Shown one piece after another: positions 26,527 to 34,099 of a stretch of 39,188 bases of DNA; position 1 is the stretch's first letter; every line of letters begins with the position of its first letter. Made by a program: the position numbers and the translations under genes. Source of the stretch: Burkholderiales bacterium (GTDB taxonomy: Bacteria > Pseudomonadota > Gammaproteobacteria > Burkholderiales > Casimicrobiaceae); assembly GCA_016790165.1 (NCBI GenBank), contig JAEUPL010000015.1, positions 1 to 39,188 of the forward strand, read 5' to 3'. The notes under the pieces were generated by a model that saw nothing but the letters and a program-made list of their open reading frames with translations, searched no databases and was not told the DNA's origin.

Positions 26527-27491
26527 AACTCACCGTTACCCACGAAACGCGGTACGTCTACGCGAGCCGCGTCGAGCAGGCCCACCACATTGCGCATTTG
26601 CAACCGGTCAGCAATGACGTACAAACGCTGCACAGCCATCACCTGAGCATCAGCCCAACGCCCAGCGAGCGGAGCAGCGGCGCCGACGCCTACGGTCAGC
26701 CGCGCGAGTACTTTGAGCTGGCCACGCCGCACAGCGAACTGGTTGTCACGGCGGACAGCCTGGTCACCACAGCGCCGCTGCCTGCAGCATTGATCGGGTC
26801 AGACGCCGACGCAACCCTTGCGCAAGGCACGCCGTGGGAAGCGCTGGTCGAGCGTATGCAGTACCGTGCCGGTCAACCATTCGATGCGGCGCGCGAATTT
26901 GTTCATTCGTCGCCGCTGGCCCCGGTGCATGTCGAATTTGCGCGCTATGCGGCGACGCTTGCCACGCCCGGCCGCAGCGTGCACGCGCTGGCGCGCGCGC
27001 TCTGCGCCCGCATCCACGCCGATTTCCGCTATGCGCCGCAAAGCACTGATGTCAGCACGCCACCGCTGGACGCGCTGTCGCGGCGGGAGGGCGTATGCCA
27101 GGATTTCGCGCAGGTCATGATTGCCTGCCTGCGCTCACTGGGCCTGCCCGCCCGGTATGTGAGCGGGTATTTGCTGACCTCGCCACCGCCCGACCAGCCG
27201 CGGCTGGTCGGTGCTGATGCCTCGCACGCCTGGGTGAGTGTGTATTGCCCGAGCAAAGGGTGGCTGGAGTTTGACCCGACCAACGACTGCCTCGCGGGCG
27301 AAGGCCACGTGCGGCTTGGCTACGGCCGCGACTACGGTGACGTGCCGCCGCTGCGCGGCGTGATCCGCGGTGGCGGCAGCCATCAGTTGTCCGTGGCGGT
27401 GACCGTATCGTCGCTGGCCGATGAGACGCCGGGTAGCCGTCCAGTCACGGGCCAGTCGCAATCTCAAACCCAGTCACCGTCGCGGGCGTAG
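26523..27491 (+). CDS. Transglutaminase-like cysteine peptidase family protein
   Basis: A 322-residue cytosolic transglutaminase-like protein: N-terminal beta-sandwich (TVTHETRYVYASRVEQAHHIAHLQPV), then the papain-like core with Cys192 (EGVCQDFAQ), His235 (SHAWVSVY) and Asp251 (EFDPTND). All three catalytic residues are present. The start overlaps the stop of the ATP-grasp/alpha-E gene by four bases, so expression is coupled. Genomes that carry this trio often also encode the proteasome-like Anbu protease next to it; no such gene is in this window. The next gene converges on it after 29 bases. Confidence 0.9.
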   Translation: MKLTVTHETRYVYASRVEQAHHIAHLQPVSNDVQTLHSHHLSISPTPSERSSGADAYGQPREYFELATPHSELVVTADSLVTTAPLPAALIGSDADATLAQGTPWEALVERMQYRAGQPFDAAREFVHSSPLAPVHVEFARYAATLATPGRSVHALARALCARIHADFRYAPQSTDVSTPPLDALSRREGVCQDFAQVMIACLRSLGLPARYVSGYLLTSPPPDQPRLVGADASHAWVSVYCPSKGWLEFDPTNDCLAGEGHVRLGYGRDYGDVPPLRGVIRGGGSHQLSVAVTVSSLADETPGSRPVTGQSQSQTQSPSRA

Positions 27492-27520
27492 CGACCGGCC
27501 CCGCGGCGGCGGCGCGCGCC

Positions 27521-28738
27521 TCAGCGCACGGGCGCAACCATCGTTTCGCCGAGCTTCAGCTCACAGCCCGGCGCGTCAAACAGCGCGGCCCTGCCGCACA
27601 CCGAATTGAACATGCGGTCCGCATCGTGCGCAACGCCCGGCACCTCCACACGCGAATGACGCAGCGTCGCCGACTGCTGCGCGGCACGCTTTTGCACGTG
27701 TGCAAAATAATTGCGGCTGCGATCCATGCGGTTCGCACCCTGTGCTTCACCCATGCAGCTTTTGTCGAGCGCCGAATGGTTGGGGTCGACGTCGTTGCCG
27801 CCGCTCATATAAATCACTCGGCGGCCCAGGTAGCGCCGCTCGAGCCCCACGGCCAGGCCGTTGGCGCCCGCGCTGCTCGCACCCTTGGCCCCGGTCGCCT
27901 GCTGCGTGACGTACGGTACGAAATCGTTCATGCCATAACGCCAGTGGTCAGCCTCGCGGCAGTGCCCGACAGCGACCGGCCGCCCGGCGTCGAAATACAC
28001 ATACGACGAGGGGTTGGCAATCACGTAGCGAACGCGCATCACCGGCGCCGCGCCCGTGGCGGTGTCCGTCGCGCCGTCAATAAACGGTTGCAGACCTGCC
28101 GCAGTCAGCACCTGATCGGCGCGCCCGACGACGGCGTAGCGCTGCACATACTGCGCGCCGCCGGAATGTCCGGCGATCACGATGCGTTCGAGCTTCGGAA
28201 AGCGCGTGCGATCCGCCAGCTGCGCGATGACGCCGTCGATAGCCTCGAACGAACTCATCGGAAGGGGGCTCTTGGCGGGTTCGCCGCCCATCCATCCGTC
28301 ACGCTTCCAGCGCGGCACGCTCGCGGCGACGTCGTGCCGCGCGCCGTCGGCGCTTGACAGCATCTGCGGCGCAATGACCACGGTGTCGCCGCTGGCACCG
28401 CTAGCGGCAGTCACGCGCTGAGCGACATCAAAGTAGCGATCCGCGTCGCGCAACCGCCCGTGCATCAAGATGAGCGCGCGCTTGATCTCAGGATGTGATT
28501 TGTTCAGATCCACGCTGCTATAGAGCGGAATGGTCGCCTCGCCGGCTGCCGTCTTGACCTTGAGCCGATCCGGCGCGACGACCTTCACCGGCCGCCGCTG
28601 CGGCGCATTTTCGTCGACCGCCCAGCCTGGTGCCGCGAGCATTGCTGCGCTCACGCCAACCAGCAACGCCAGCGCGCGGCAATGACCACGCACTGCTCCG
28701 CCCATCACGGCCTCATGCATCTGCGTGCGCATCCGCAT
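27521..28738 (-). CDS. Secreted alpha/beta-hydrolase fold protein of unknown substrate
   Basis: A 405-residue protein with a long N-region and a signal peptide ending near residue 40 (AAPGWA). The mature part has the hydrolase layout: a LILMHGRL oxyanion-side strand, the nucleophile elbow GHSGG with Ser192, and a C-terminal VPGVAHD with His371. Asp316 or Asp318 in SGGNDVD could be the acid. It is more divergent than typical esterases, and I do not recognise the exact family. The start at 28738 follows a strong GGAGGAGG (28744-28751); an ATG at 28768 is possible but lies upstream of that site. It is downstream of the thioesterase gene on the same strand with a 72-base gap. Confidence 0.75.
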   Translation of the reverse strand: MRMRTQMHEAVMGGAVRGHCRALALLVGVSAAMLAAPGWAVDENAPQRRPVKVVAPDRLKVKTAAGEATIPLYSSVDLNKSHPEIKRALILMHGRLRDADRYFDVAQRVTAASGASGDTVVIAPQMLSSADGARHDVAASVPRWKRDGWMGGEPAKSPLPMSSFEAIDGVIAQLADRTRFPKLERIVIAGHSGGAQYVQRYAVVGRADQVLTAAGLQPFIDGATDTATGAAPVMRVRYVIANPSSYVYFDAGRPVAVGHCREADHWRYGMNDFVPYVTQQATGAKGASSAGANGLAVGLERRYLGRRVIYMSGGNDVDPNHSALDKSCMGEAQGANRMDRSRNYFAHVQKRAAQQSATLRHSRVEVPGVAHDADRMFNSVCGRAALFDAPGCELKLGETMVAPVR

Positions 28739-28810
28739 CGTCACCTCCTCCATCCTCACTCCAACCAACGCTATCTTTTGTTTGACCTGCGAATCGATCG
28801 CCGGTTTCGC

Positions 28811-29254
28811 CTACGGCGACGCCTTGCCGAACCACGGCGCCATCTCGGCAGGCAAGCGCGCCGGTCGACCGCTCGCGCGATCCAGCGGGCACCATTGCGT
28901 GACCGCACGCGCCAGCACTTTCTCACCACCGTCCGAAGACCGCCGAATTATCTCCGTATGCCGCGGATGGCGCAGGCCCTGCGCCGTACCCGTCCAGGTG
29001 CGCGCAAACACGGTGTCGCCGGGCACGGCTTCGGCAAGGTAGTCAATTTCGTGCCGCAGCGCCACCCACACCACGCGTTCGCGCTGCGCGGCCGTCGTCA
29101 GCTGCTGCCAGTGCGCAATCGCCACGTCCTGCACCCAGCCGAGGTACACCACGTTGTTGACGTGCCCGAGTTCGTCAATGTCGCTGGCAGCAATGGTGAG
29201 CGGCAATTCGAACGGCGGAATTGGGCTTTGCGCGGGCGTGGGGACGGTGACCAT
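28811..29254 (-). CDS. Hotdog-fold acyl-CoA thioesterase (4HBT family)
   Basis: A 147-residue single hotdog-domain protein. The signature DIDELGHVNNVVYLGWVQD contains the catalytic Asp27 and the HVNN turn of the 4-hydroxybenzoyl-CoA thioesterase family, which hydrolyses acyl- or aroyl-CoA esters; YbgC/FadM-like members are close in pattern. The substrate cannot be inferred. About 200 AT-richer bases separate its start from the divergent sigma factor gene, so both promoters lie there. Confidence 0.88.
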   Translation of the reverse strand: MVTVPTPAQSPIPPFELPLTIAASDIDELGHVNNVVYLGWVQDVAIAHWQQLTTAAQRERVVWVALRHEIDYLAEAVPGDTVFARTWTGTAQGLRHPRHTEIIRRSSDGGEKVLARAVTQWCPLDRASGRPARLPAEMAPWFGKASP

Positions 29255-29403
29255 CCGCGCATTTTCGCTGCCGTGGAGGTTCGATTCAGCTTTTTGTCAT
29301 GAACCGCTTACCAAAAAGAATTTCAGATCATTTTTTTATGTAGTCGACTTTACGAAAACTGTGGCTCTAACCCTTGCTGGCTGGTCGTTTATCCTGAAAA
29401 GAT

Positions 29404-29434
29404 GTATTGCGCCAGACGTCGGAAAATCCTGTCC
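29404..29434 (+). promoter_or_regulatory. Candidate autoregulatory promoter of the sigma factor (variant of the shared element)
   Basis: GTATTGC (29404-29410), a 16-base spacer and TCCTGTCC (29427-29434) resemble the element found upstream of four genes downstream. It differs by two bases in the first block and by one extra spacer base; the CTGTC core is kept. It ends 24 bases before the sigma factor ATG. Weaker than the other four copies. Confidence 0.4.
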
Positions 29435-29458
29435 GTCGTCCCGCTATGCTTCCGGGCG

Positions 29459-30073
29459 ATGACTGATCCCACGCGCGCCCCCGCTCCTCCGCCGGCCAAC
29501 GACATTCGCGACGACAGCGATGCCGTCCTCTCCGCGCGCTGCAATCGCGGTGATGCGGCCGCATGGGAGACGCTGGTACAGCGCTACCAGCGGCTCGTGT
29601 ACACCATCGTCCGCCGCGTCGGGCTCGACGAACACATGGCAGCCGACGTGTTCCAGACTGTGTTCATGCGCCTCATGGAGCATCTGCCGCGGCTCACGCA
29701 GCAAGACCGCCTGCAAGCCTGGATCGTTACCACTGCCAAGCGCGAAGCCCTGCTGCAGCGCTCTCGCGGCCTGCGCACGGTCTCGATCAGCGCCGACGAT
29801 GACGACGGCGGCAGCGCCGCGCTCGACATTGCCGATGACGCGCCGTTGCCGGAAGACACTCTGGCCGAAGTGCAAACGCATCATCAGGTGCGTCTCGCGC
29901 TCGACCGGCTCGACGCGCGCTGCCGCGACCTGCTTAGCCTGCTTTACCGAGACGTGGACGAGCCGGTCAGCTACGACGACATCGCCGCCACACTGGGCAT
30001 GCCACTCGGCAGCATCGGCCCCACGCGCTCGCGCTGCCTGGGCAAGTTGCGCACGCTGATGGAGCAGGCATGA
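29459..30073 (+). CDS. ECF-type sigma-70 family RNA polymerase sigma factor
   Basis: A 204-residue two-domain sigma factor. Region 2 spans about residues 25-95 (LVQRYQRLVYTIVRRVGLDEHMAADVFQTVFMRLMEHL) and region 4 about 135-200 (YDDIAATLGMPLGSIGPTRSRCLGKLRTLM, the helix-turn-helix for the -35 element). There is no sigma 1.1 or region 3, and no extra C-terminal domain. No membrane anti-sigma factor with a zinc-binding HRV-type domain is adjacent; the next gene encodes a soluble 199-residue protein. Four downstream genes carry a shared two-block promoter-like motif and are its likely targets. ATG at 29459 is preferred over 29402, which would run the coding region over the candidate promoter. 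Confidence 0.9.
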   Translation: MTDPTRAPAPPPANDIRDDSDAVLSARCNRGDAAAWETLVQRYQRLVYTIVRRVGLDEHMAADVFQTVFMRLMEHLPRLTQQDRLQAWIVTTAKREALLQRSRGLRTVSISADDDDGGSAALDIADDAPLPEDTLAEVQTHHQVRLALDRLDARCRDLLSLLYRDVDEPVSYDDIAATLGMPLGSIGPTRSRCLGKLRTLMEQA

Positions 30074-30123
30074 AGCGCCCGCCCGGCACCGCCATCGGGC
30101 GCGCGGCCATCGTCGCCAGGGAT

Positions 30124-30153
30124 GTATTTTGTCGCCGGGTCGCGACTCTGTTG
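30124..30153 (+). promoter_or_regulatory. Shared ECF-type promoter, copy 1 (before the 199-residue gene)
   Basis: GTATTTT (30124-30130), 15 bases, CTCTGTTG (30146-30153). It ends 26 bases before the ATG at 30180 and lies wholly in the gap after the sigma gene. The two blocks and the spacing are the same as at 34047, 35835 and 37574, with one C-to-T change in the second block. Confidence 0.75.
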
Positions 30154-30179
30154 CGACAACCCTCAGGAGCACCCGCGCC

Positions 30180-30779
30180 ATGAACCTGCCCCCGAACCCA
30201 AGCACCGCGCCGATGCCGACGCTCAGCGATGCCGACGCGCTGGGCCGCGCCATCGGCGGCGCCTTGCGGCTGGAAGACGCACCTGCGGCCGCGATCACGG
30301 CAGCCGTCGGCTTGTGGCCCAGCCAGGCCAGCGTGCAGGCCGCCGCCGCGGCACCCGGCAGCACGCTCATCGGCAGCCTGCAAAGCGCGGTCAAACGGAT
30401 TCAGGCGGTGCTGACCTTCGATAGCTGGGCCACGACGCCTGCGGCGCTCGGCCTGCGCTCGGCGGGGCTATCGCGGCAATCGCGGCATCTCATGTTCAGC
30501 GCCGAAGGCCACGACATCGACCTGCGCATCGCCGGCAGCAACGATAGCTACGTCCTCGCCGGACAAATGCTCGGCCCGGACCACCACGGCCCGGTCTCCA
30601 TCACCGTCAACACCGCCGCCAACGACGACGACCACGCCACCGAGCCGCACCGGCAGGCCGAACTGGATGAACTGGGCAGTTTCGAGCTCGACGCCGTGCG
30701 CGCCGGGACATACTGGATGACGGTGCGCATGGGCCACGACGTAGTGGAATTACCGCCGATTGAGGTGGGGCAGCGGTAG
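30180..30779 (+). CDS. Uncharacterised 199-residue protein next to the sigma factor (possible sigma partner)
   Basis: I do not recognise a named family. The first 75 residues are helical and Ala-rich (DADALGRAIGGALRLED). The second half looks beta-sandwich-like (LMFSAEGHDIDLRIAG, LAGQMLGPDHHGPVSI, ELDELGSFELDAVRAGTYWM), resembling carboxypeptidase-regulatory or CnaB-type domains. There is no signal peptide, transmembrane segment or zinc motif. The start at 30180 has CAGGAG just upstream. It lies 106 bases after the sigma factor on the same strand and has the shared promoter directly upstream. Position between sigma factor and CHAT protease makes a regulatory partner or protease substrate plausible, but that is inference only. 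Confidence 0.75.
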   Translation: MNLPPNPSTAPMPTLSDADALGRAIGGALRLEDAPAAAITAAVGLWPSQASVQAAAAAPGSTLIGSLQSAVKRIQAVLTFDSWATTPAALGLRSAGLSRQSRHLMFSAEGHDIDLRIAGSNDSYVLAGQMLGPDHHGPVSITVNTAANDDDHATEPHRQAELDELGSFELDAVRAGTYWMTVRMGHDVVELPPIEVGQR

Positions 30780-30796
30780 CCCGCGTTACGAACGCA

Positions 30797-30820
30797 ACAA
30801 AAAACCCGCCGCAGCGGGTT
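30797..30820 (-). terminator. Intrinsic terminator of the 51-residue peptide gene
   Basis: On the minus strand a 7-bp stem (AACCCGC / GCGGGTT, 30803-30820) with a four-base loop runs into six T residues (A run at 30799-30804 on plus). It sits 24 bases past the stop of the small minus-strand gene. On the plus strand there is no T run after the stem, so it is unlikely to stop the 199-residue gene. Confidence 0.85.
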
Positions 30821-30844
30821 GGTGGCCGGTTTGGTCGAAGTGGT

Positions 30845-31000
30845 TTAGACGGTCCAAGCGTGATTGCGAGGCTCAGGGGCGTCGCCACCACCGATCTGAT
30901 CCAGCACCGAAGCATCCAGCTCGATCAACTGCTCGCTTTGCGGCGCTTCGTGCCGAGTTGATGCGTCGCGTTGCAGCAGGCGTTTGAATGATTGAATCAT
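30845..31000 (-). CDS. 51-residue peptide with a double-glycine-leader-like motif
   Basis: A small gene supported by a ribosome site and a terminator. GGAG lies six bases before the ATG at 31000, and a good intrinsic terminator follows the stop. The peptide begins MIQSFKRLLQRD and has a charged N-region. It then carries LIELDASVLDQIGGG, close to the LxxxELxxIxGG pattern that ends the leaders of class II bacteriocins and other exported or modified peptides. After the glycines come 12 residues (DAPEPRNHAWTV). No peptidase-ABC transporter or modification enzyme is visible in the window. It lies antiparallel between the 199-residue gene and the CHAT protease. An ATG at 31084 would extend it to 79 residues, but has no such ribosome site. 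It could also be a regulatory peptide or protease substrate. Confidence 0.62.
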   Translation of the reverse strand: MIQSFKRLLQRDASTRHEAPQSEQLIELDASVLDQIGGGDAPEPRNHAWTV

Positions 31001-31049
31001 GGGTCTCTCCACAAAAACGCCAGCGCTCGGCGCCGTGAGGCGGGTGTGG

Positions 31050-31078
31050 TTGCTAGCGTCACCACGGCCCAATACTAT
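31050..31078 (+). promoter_or_regulatory. Candidate sigma-70 promoter of the CHAT gene
   Basis: TTGCTA (31050-31055), 17-base spacer, TACTAT (31073-31078); each hexamer matches consensus at four of six positions. It lies about 70 bases before the CHAT start. The shared ECF element seen before the neighbouring genes is absent here, so the protease may be made independently of the sigma factor. Confidence 0.45.
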
Positions 31079-31147
31079 CGCCAAGCGGCGCGCCAGTCAA
31101 AGCCACGCTGCCCGCGCGGGCCGATCTTGCCGCGGCAAAATAGGCGG

Positions 31148-33991
31148 ATGACCGATGGTTCGTCCGCCCACTCATTCGATGCTAAGATCCTCGCGCAAGC
31201 GCTGGCCAGCGGCAACGGCTCGCTCCCGACTGACATCTCAGCAAACCAGCGAGAAGCGCTCGCCTGGGAGCTAAAAGACGCCGCCCTGGCGTGCTGGAGC
31301 ACGAACCCCACACAGGTCTCGTCGATTGCCGCAGCGTTGCAGCAGCTGCTCGCGCTCGACGATAACACGCCGGCCAGTCCGATCCCTGCGCTGCGCGACA
31401 GTGTCGCGGCATACGAAGCGATCGCAGCAGGCCGGATGACGGAGGCCGACACGTTGTTGCAGCAGGCGGCCGGCAAGTTCCGCGCACTCGGACTGGCGTC
31501 TGCCGCCGCGCAAACGCAGGTGCCACGTGTGCTGGTGCTCTGCATGCAGGGCAGGCTTGACGATGCGGAGCGGTGCGGTATTGCCGCGCGTGATGAACTC
31601 CTCGCGCTGGGAGACACCCACGCGGCTAGTCGGGTGAGTTTGAATCTTGGGCAGTTGAGCTGCGAGCGTTCACACTTTGGCGTCGCAGTCACACACTTTG
31701 AGTCCGCGATCGCCGGGTTTCGCCACGCCGATGATCGAGAGCGCGCAGCGCAGAGCAGCATCGGACTCGCTGACGCGCTAGCAGCAACTGGCGAGTTCGA
31801 AGCTGCACTGCAGCATTACGCAGAGGCTCGCGGAGAAAGAAGTACTGGCAGTTGGCCAGTGCTTGCCGCGCTATGCGACGAGTCAGCGGCACTGATTCGA
31901 CTGGCCCGAGGCGAATATGCGCCCGCGCTGGCGGGGCTCGAAGAGGCACGGCGCCAATACCAACAGCTCCAGATGCCACAGCATCTCGCCAACGCCGAGC
32001 GTCAACTTGGTCAGGTATACCTTGAGTTGCATCTGTTGCCAGAGGCAATCGCCCTGCTTCAGAACACGATCGATCGATTCATGTCGCTCGAAATGCATCT
32101 CGAAGCCGCATGGACGCGGGTTGAGCTCGCGAACGCGATCGCCCGGCAGCACGCGGAGGATCCGCGCGTTGATACTGTGCTTTCGCAAGCGGAGCACGTC
32201 TTCGTAGCCGAAGCGCAGGTGGCTGGCCAAGCGACGGTCGCGCTGGCACGTGCTGAGCAAGCCACGAACCTGGGACAAGTCGATCGTGCGCTTAAACTCG
32301 CCTCTGGCGCAGAAGCGACGTTTCGTCGGCTAGATATGCCAGCAAGCGCGATTCGCGCCGCGTTGCTCGTAGCTGAGTGCGCCGGCGCGCGTAACGGCGC
32401 AATTGATGCGCGCGACACGTTTTCTCACCTGCTTTCCAGCGCACATTCCAGAGGCCTTCTGTCAATTGAATTGCGTGCGTTGTTGCAATTGGGCTACTTG
32501 GCATGCGGCGAACGCGACTACGACCTCGCCAAATCTCACTTCGAACGCGCCGTCGCGCTCGTGGAGGAACAACGCTTCCGCTTGGTCGGCGACGATTTGC
32601 GCTACGCCTTCCAGAATTCCACCGTAGCTCCGTACCGCGAGCTGCTGCGATTGGCGCTTGGCGCCGATGGCGAACAAAGTAACACGTTCGCGATAGTTCT
32701 GGCGCTAGAGCGCTTTCGCGCGCGCGCGCTCGCGGACCGGCTGGGCAGCGTAGCCACTGTCCAGGGTGGCACCAACGCGCGACTTGACGAGCTGCACCAC
32801 CGACTTTCATGGTCGCAGCGCCGGTTGCGCCGACTGCATGAGGAGGGTGAGGATACCGGAGTTGCAGATGCCGAGCTCCGCCAGCTTGAAAATGAGTATC
32901 TCGAGGTACAGCGACGATCTCGGCTCGTTTTGCACGAACGGGGTGCAAAGCCTGCAGCGACCAACATTGATCATCGGATGCTGACCGCTCTGCAGGAGGC
33001 GCTCCGGGAAGCCGCAGCAGTCGTCGAGTACGGCGTCCTTGATGACGAGCTGTTCGCTTGCATCGTGGACGGCCAATCTGTTCGCGTCGTGCGTCACATT
33101 GCGCTTTGGAGCGACGTGGAGGGAGCCATCCGTCGCGTGCAGTTTCAGATGGACGCGATGCGCACCAGCCGGTTGTTGCCGCAGCAACATGTGCGGCAAC
33201 TGGAAGCCCGCGCCCGGCATGCATTGCAGCAATTGCACGCTATGATCTGGGCTCCTCTCACGGCCACGCTGGGCGAAGCCAAACGCCTGTTGGTGGTACC
33301 GCACAGCAAGCTTGGGGCCATCGCCTTTGCTGCGCTGCATGACGGCAATGGCTACCTCGGCGAAAACGCGGAGATCGCCATCGCCCCGAGTCTCGCCGTC
33401 GCGGCCCAGGTGCTCGCCCGCCGTGCACCTACCATCGCAGCCCCGCTGGTGCTGGCGGATACAAAACGTCTGGCGCACGCCATCGCGGAGGCGGACGCCG
33501 TGCAGGAAATCTTTCCGCGAGCCCAGGTCCGCACGCGTGACGACGCCAGCGGCGACGCGTTGCGGCAGTTGGGCCGGACGGCTGAGTGCATCCATTTCGC
33601 CTGCCACGGCGTGTTTCGCTCGGACAACCCCATGTTCTCCGCGCTGGAGCTGGCCGATGGCAATTTTTCTGCGATCGACGCCGAGAAGCTCAACCTGACC
33701 AACCCACTAGTGGTGCTCAGCGCCTGCGATAGCGGCGTTGCGACCGAGGCCGAAGGCGATGAAGTGTTCGGCCTGGTCCGCGCCTTTCTGATAGGCGGCG
33801 CCTCGCGCGTCGTGGCGAGCCTGTGGCCGGTGGATGATGATACGACGGTCGAGTGGATGAAAGTGTTCTATCGATCCCTGCAGGCCGGAGCAGCGCCCGC
33901 GCAGGCGGGACTGCAGGCGCAGCAGGCCGTACGTGAGCAGCATCCGCACCCGTTTCATTGGGCCGCGTTCGTGACCTTTGGCGCCTGGTAG
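31148..33991 (+). CDS. TPR-CHAT domain protein (caspase-like cysteine protease)
   Basis: A 947-residue soluble protein with TPR-like helical repeats from about 60 to 490 (for example FGVAVTHFESAIAGFRHADD and FEAALQHYAEARGE), a coiled helical linker, and a C-terminal CHAT domain from about 650. The caspase-type dyad is intact: His820 in IHFACHGVF and Cys860 in VVLSACDSG. CHAT is the caspase HetF-associated clan CD fold; TPR-CHAT proteins include Csx29 of the type III-E CRISPR Craspase. There is no signal peptide. ATG at 31148 has only a weak ribosome site, but the reading frame upstream of it looks noncoding. The gene sits between the peptide gene (divergent) and a secreted subtilase (108 bases downstream, own promoter). 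Confidence 0.92.
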   Translation: MTDGSSAHSFDAKILAQALASGNGSLPTDISANQREALAWELKDAALACWSTNPTQVSSIAAALQQLLALDDNTPASPIPALRDSVAAYEAIAAGRMTEADTLLQQAAGKFRALGLASAAAQTQVPRVLVLCMQGRLDDAERCGIAARDELLALGDTHAASRVSLNLGQLSCERSHFGVAVTHFESAIAGFRHADDRERAAQSSIGLADALAATGEFEAALQHYAEARGERSTGSWPVLAALCDESAALIRLARGEYAPALAGLEEARRQYQQLQMPQHLANAERQLGQVYLELHLLPEAIALLQNTIDRFMSLEMHLEAAWTRVELANAIARQHAEDPRVDTVLSQAEHVFVAEAQVAGQATVALARAEQATNLGQVDRALKLASGAEATFRRLDMPASAIRAALLVAECAGARNGAIDARDTFSHLLSSAHSRGLLSIELRALLQLGYLACGERDYDLAKSHFERAVALVEEQRFRLVGDDLRYAFQNSTVAPYRELLRLALGADGEQSNTFAIVLALERFRARALADRLGSVATVQGGTNARLDELHHRLSWSQRRLRRLHEEGEDTGVADAELRQLENEYLEVQRRSRLVLHERGAKPAATNIDHRMLTALQEALREAAAVVEYGVLDDELFACIVDGQSVRVVRHIALWSDVEGAIRRVQFQMDAMRTSRLLPQQHVRQLEARARHALQQLHAMIWAPLTATLGEAKRLLVVPHSKLGAIAFAALHDGNGYLGENAEIAIAPSLAVAAQVLARRAPTIAAPLVLADTKRLAHAIAEADAVQEIFPRAQVRTRDDASGDALRQLGRTAECIHFACHGVFRSDNPMFSALELADGNFSAIDAEKLNLTNPLVVLSACDSGVATEAEGDEVFGLVRAFLIGGASRVVASLWPVDDDTTVEWMKVFYRSLQAGAAPAQAGLQAQQAVREQHPHPFHWAAFVTFGAW

Positions 33992-34046
33992 TCAACCGGG
34001 CTTGGCACCCGAAATGGTTCGAATGCGAACAATTTGCCCGTTTGGT

Positions 34047-34076
34047 GTATTTTCGTGGCTCGCACCTGCTCTGTCG
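34047..34076 (+). promoter_or_regulatory. Shared ECF-type promoter, copy 2 (before the subtilase)
   Basis: GTATTTT (34047-34053), 15 bases, CTCTGTCG (34069-34076). It ends 23 bases before the ATG at 34100. Its position rules out the in-frame ATG at 34034 as the main start. Confidence 0.8.
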
Positions 34077-34099
34077 GACATTTCCCCGGTCGAAATCCC

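Noticed and set aside
30797-30820. Terminator hairpin assigned to the plus-strand 199-residue gene
   Set aside because: There is no T run after the stem on the plus strand; the T run is on the minus strand, matching the small peptide gene.
31001-31147. Shared sigma-type promoter before the CHAT gene or the small peptide gene
   Set aside because: Both strands were checked; GTATT-like strings occur, but no CTGTYG block lies at the right distance.
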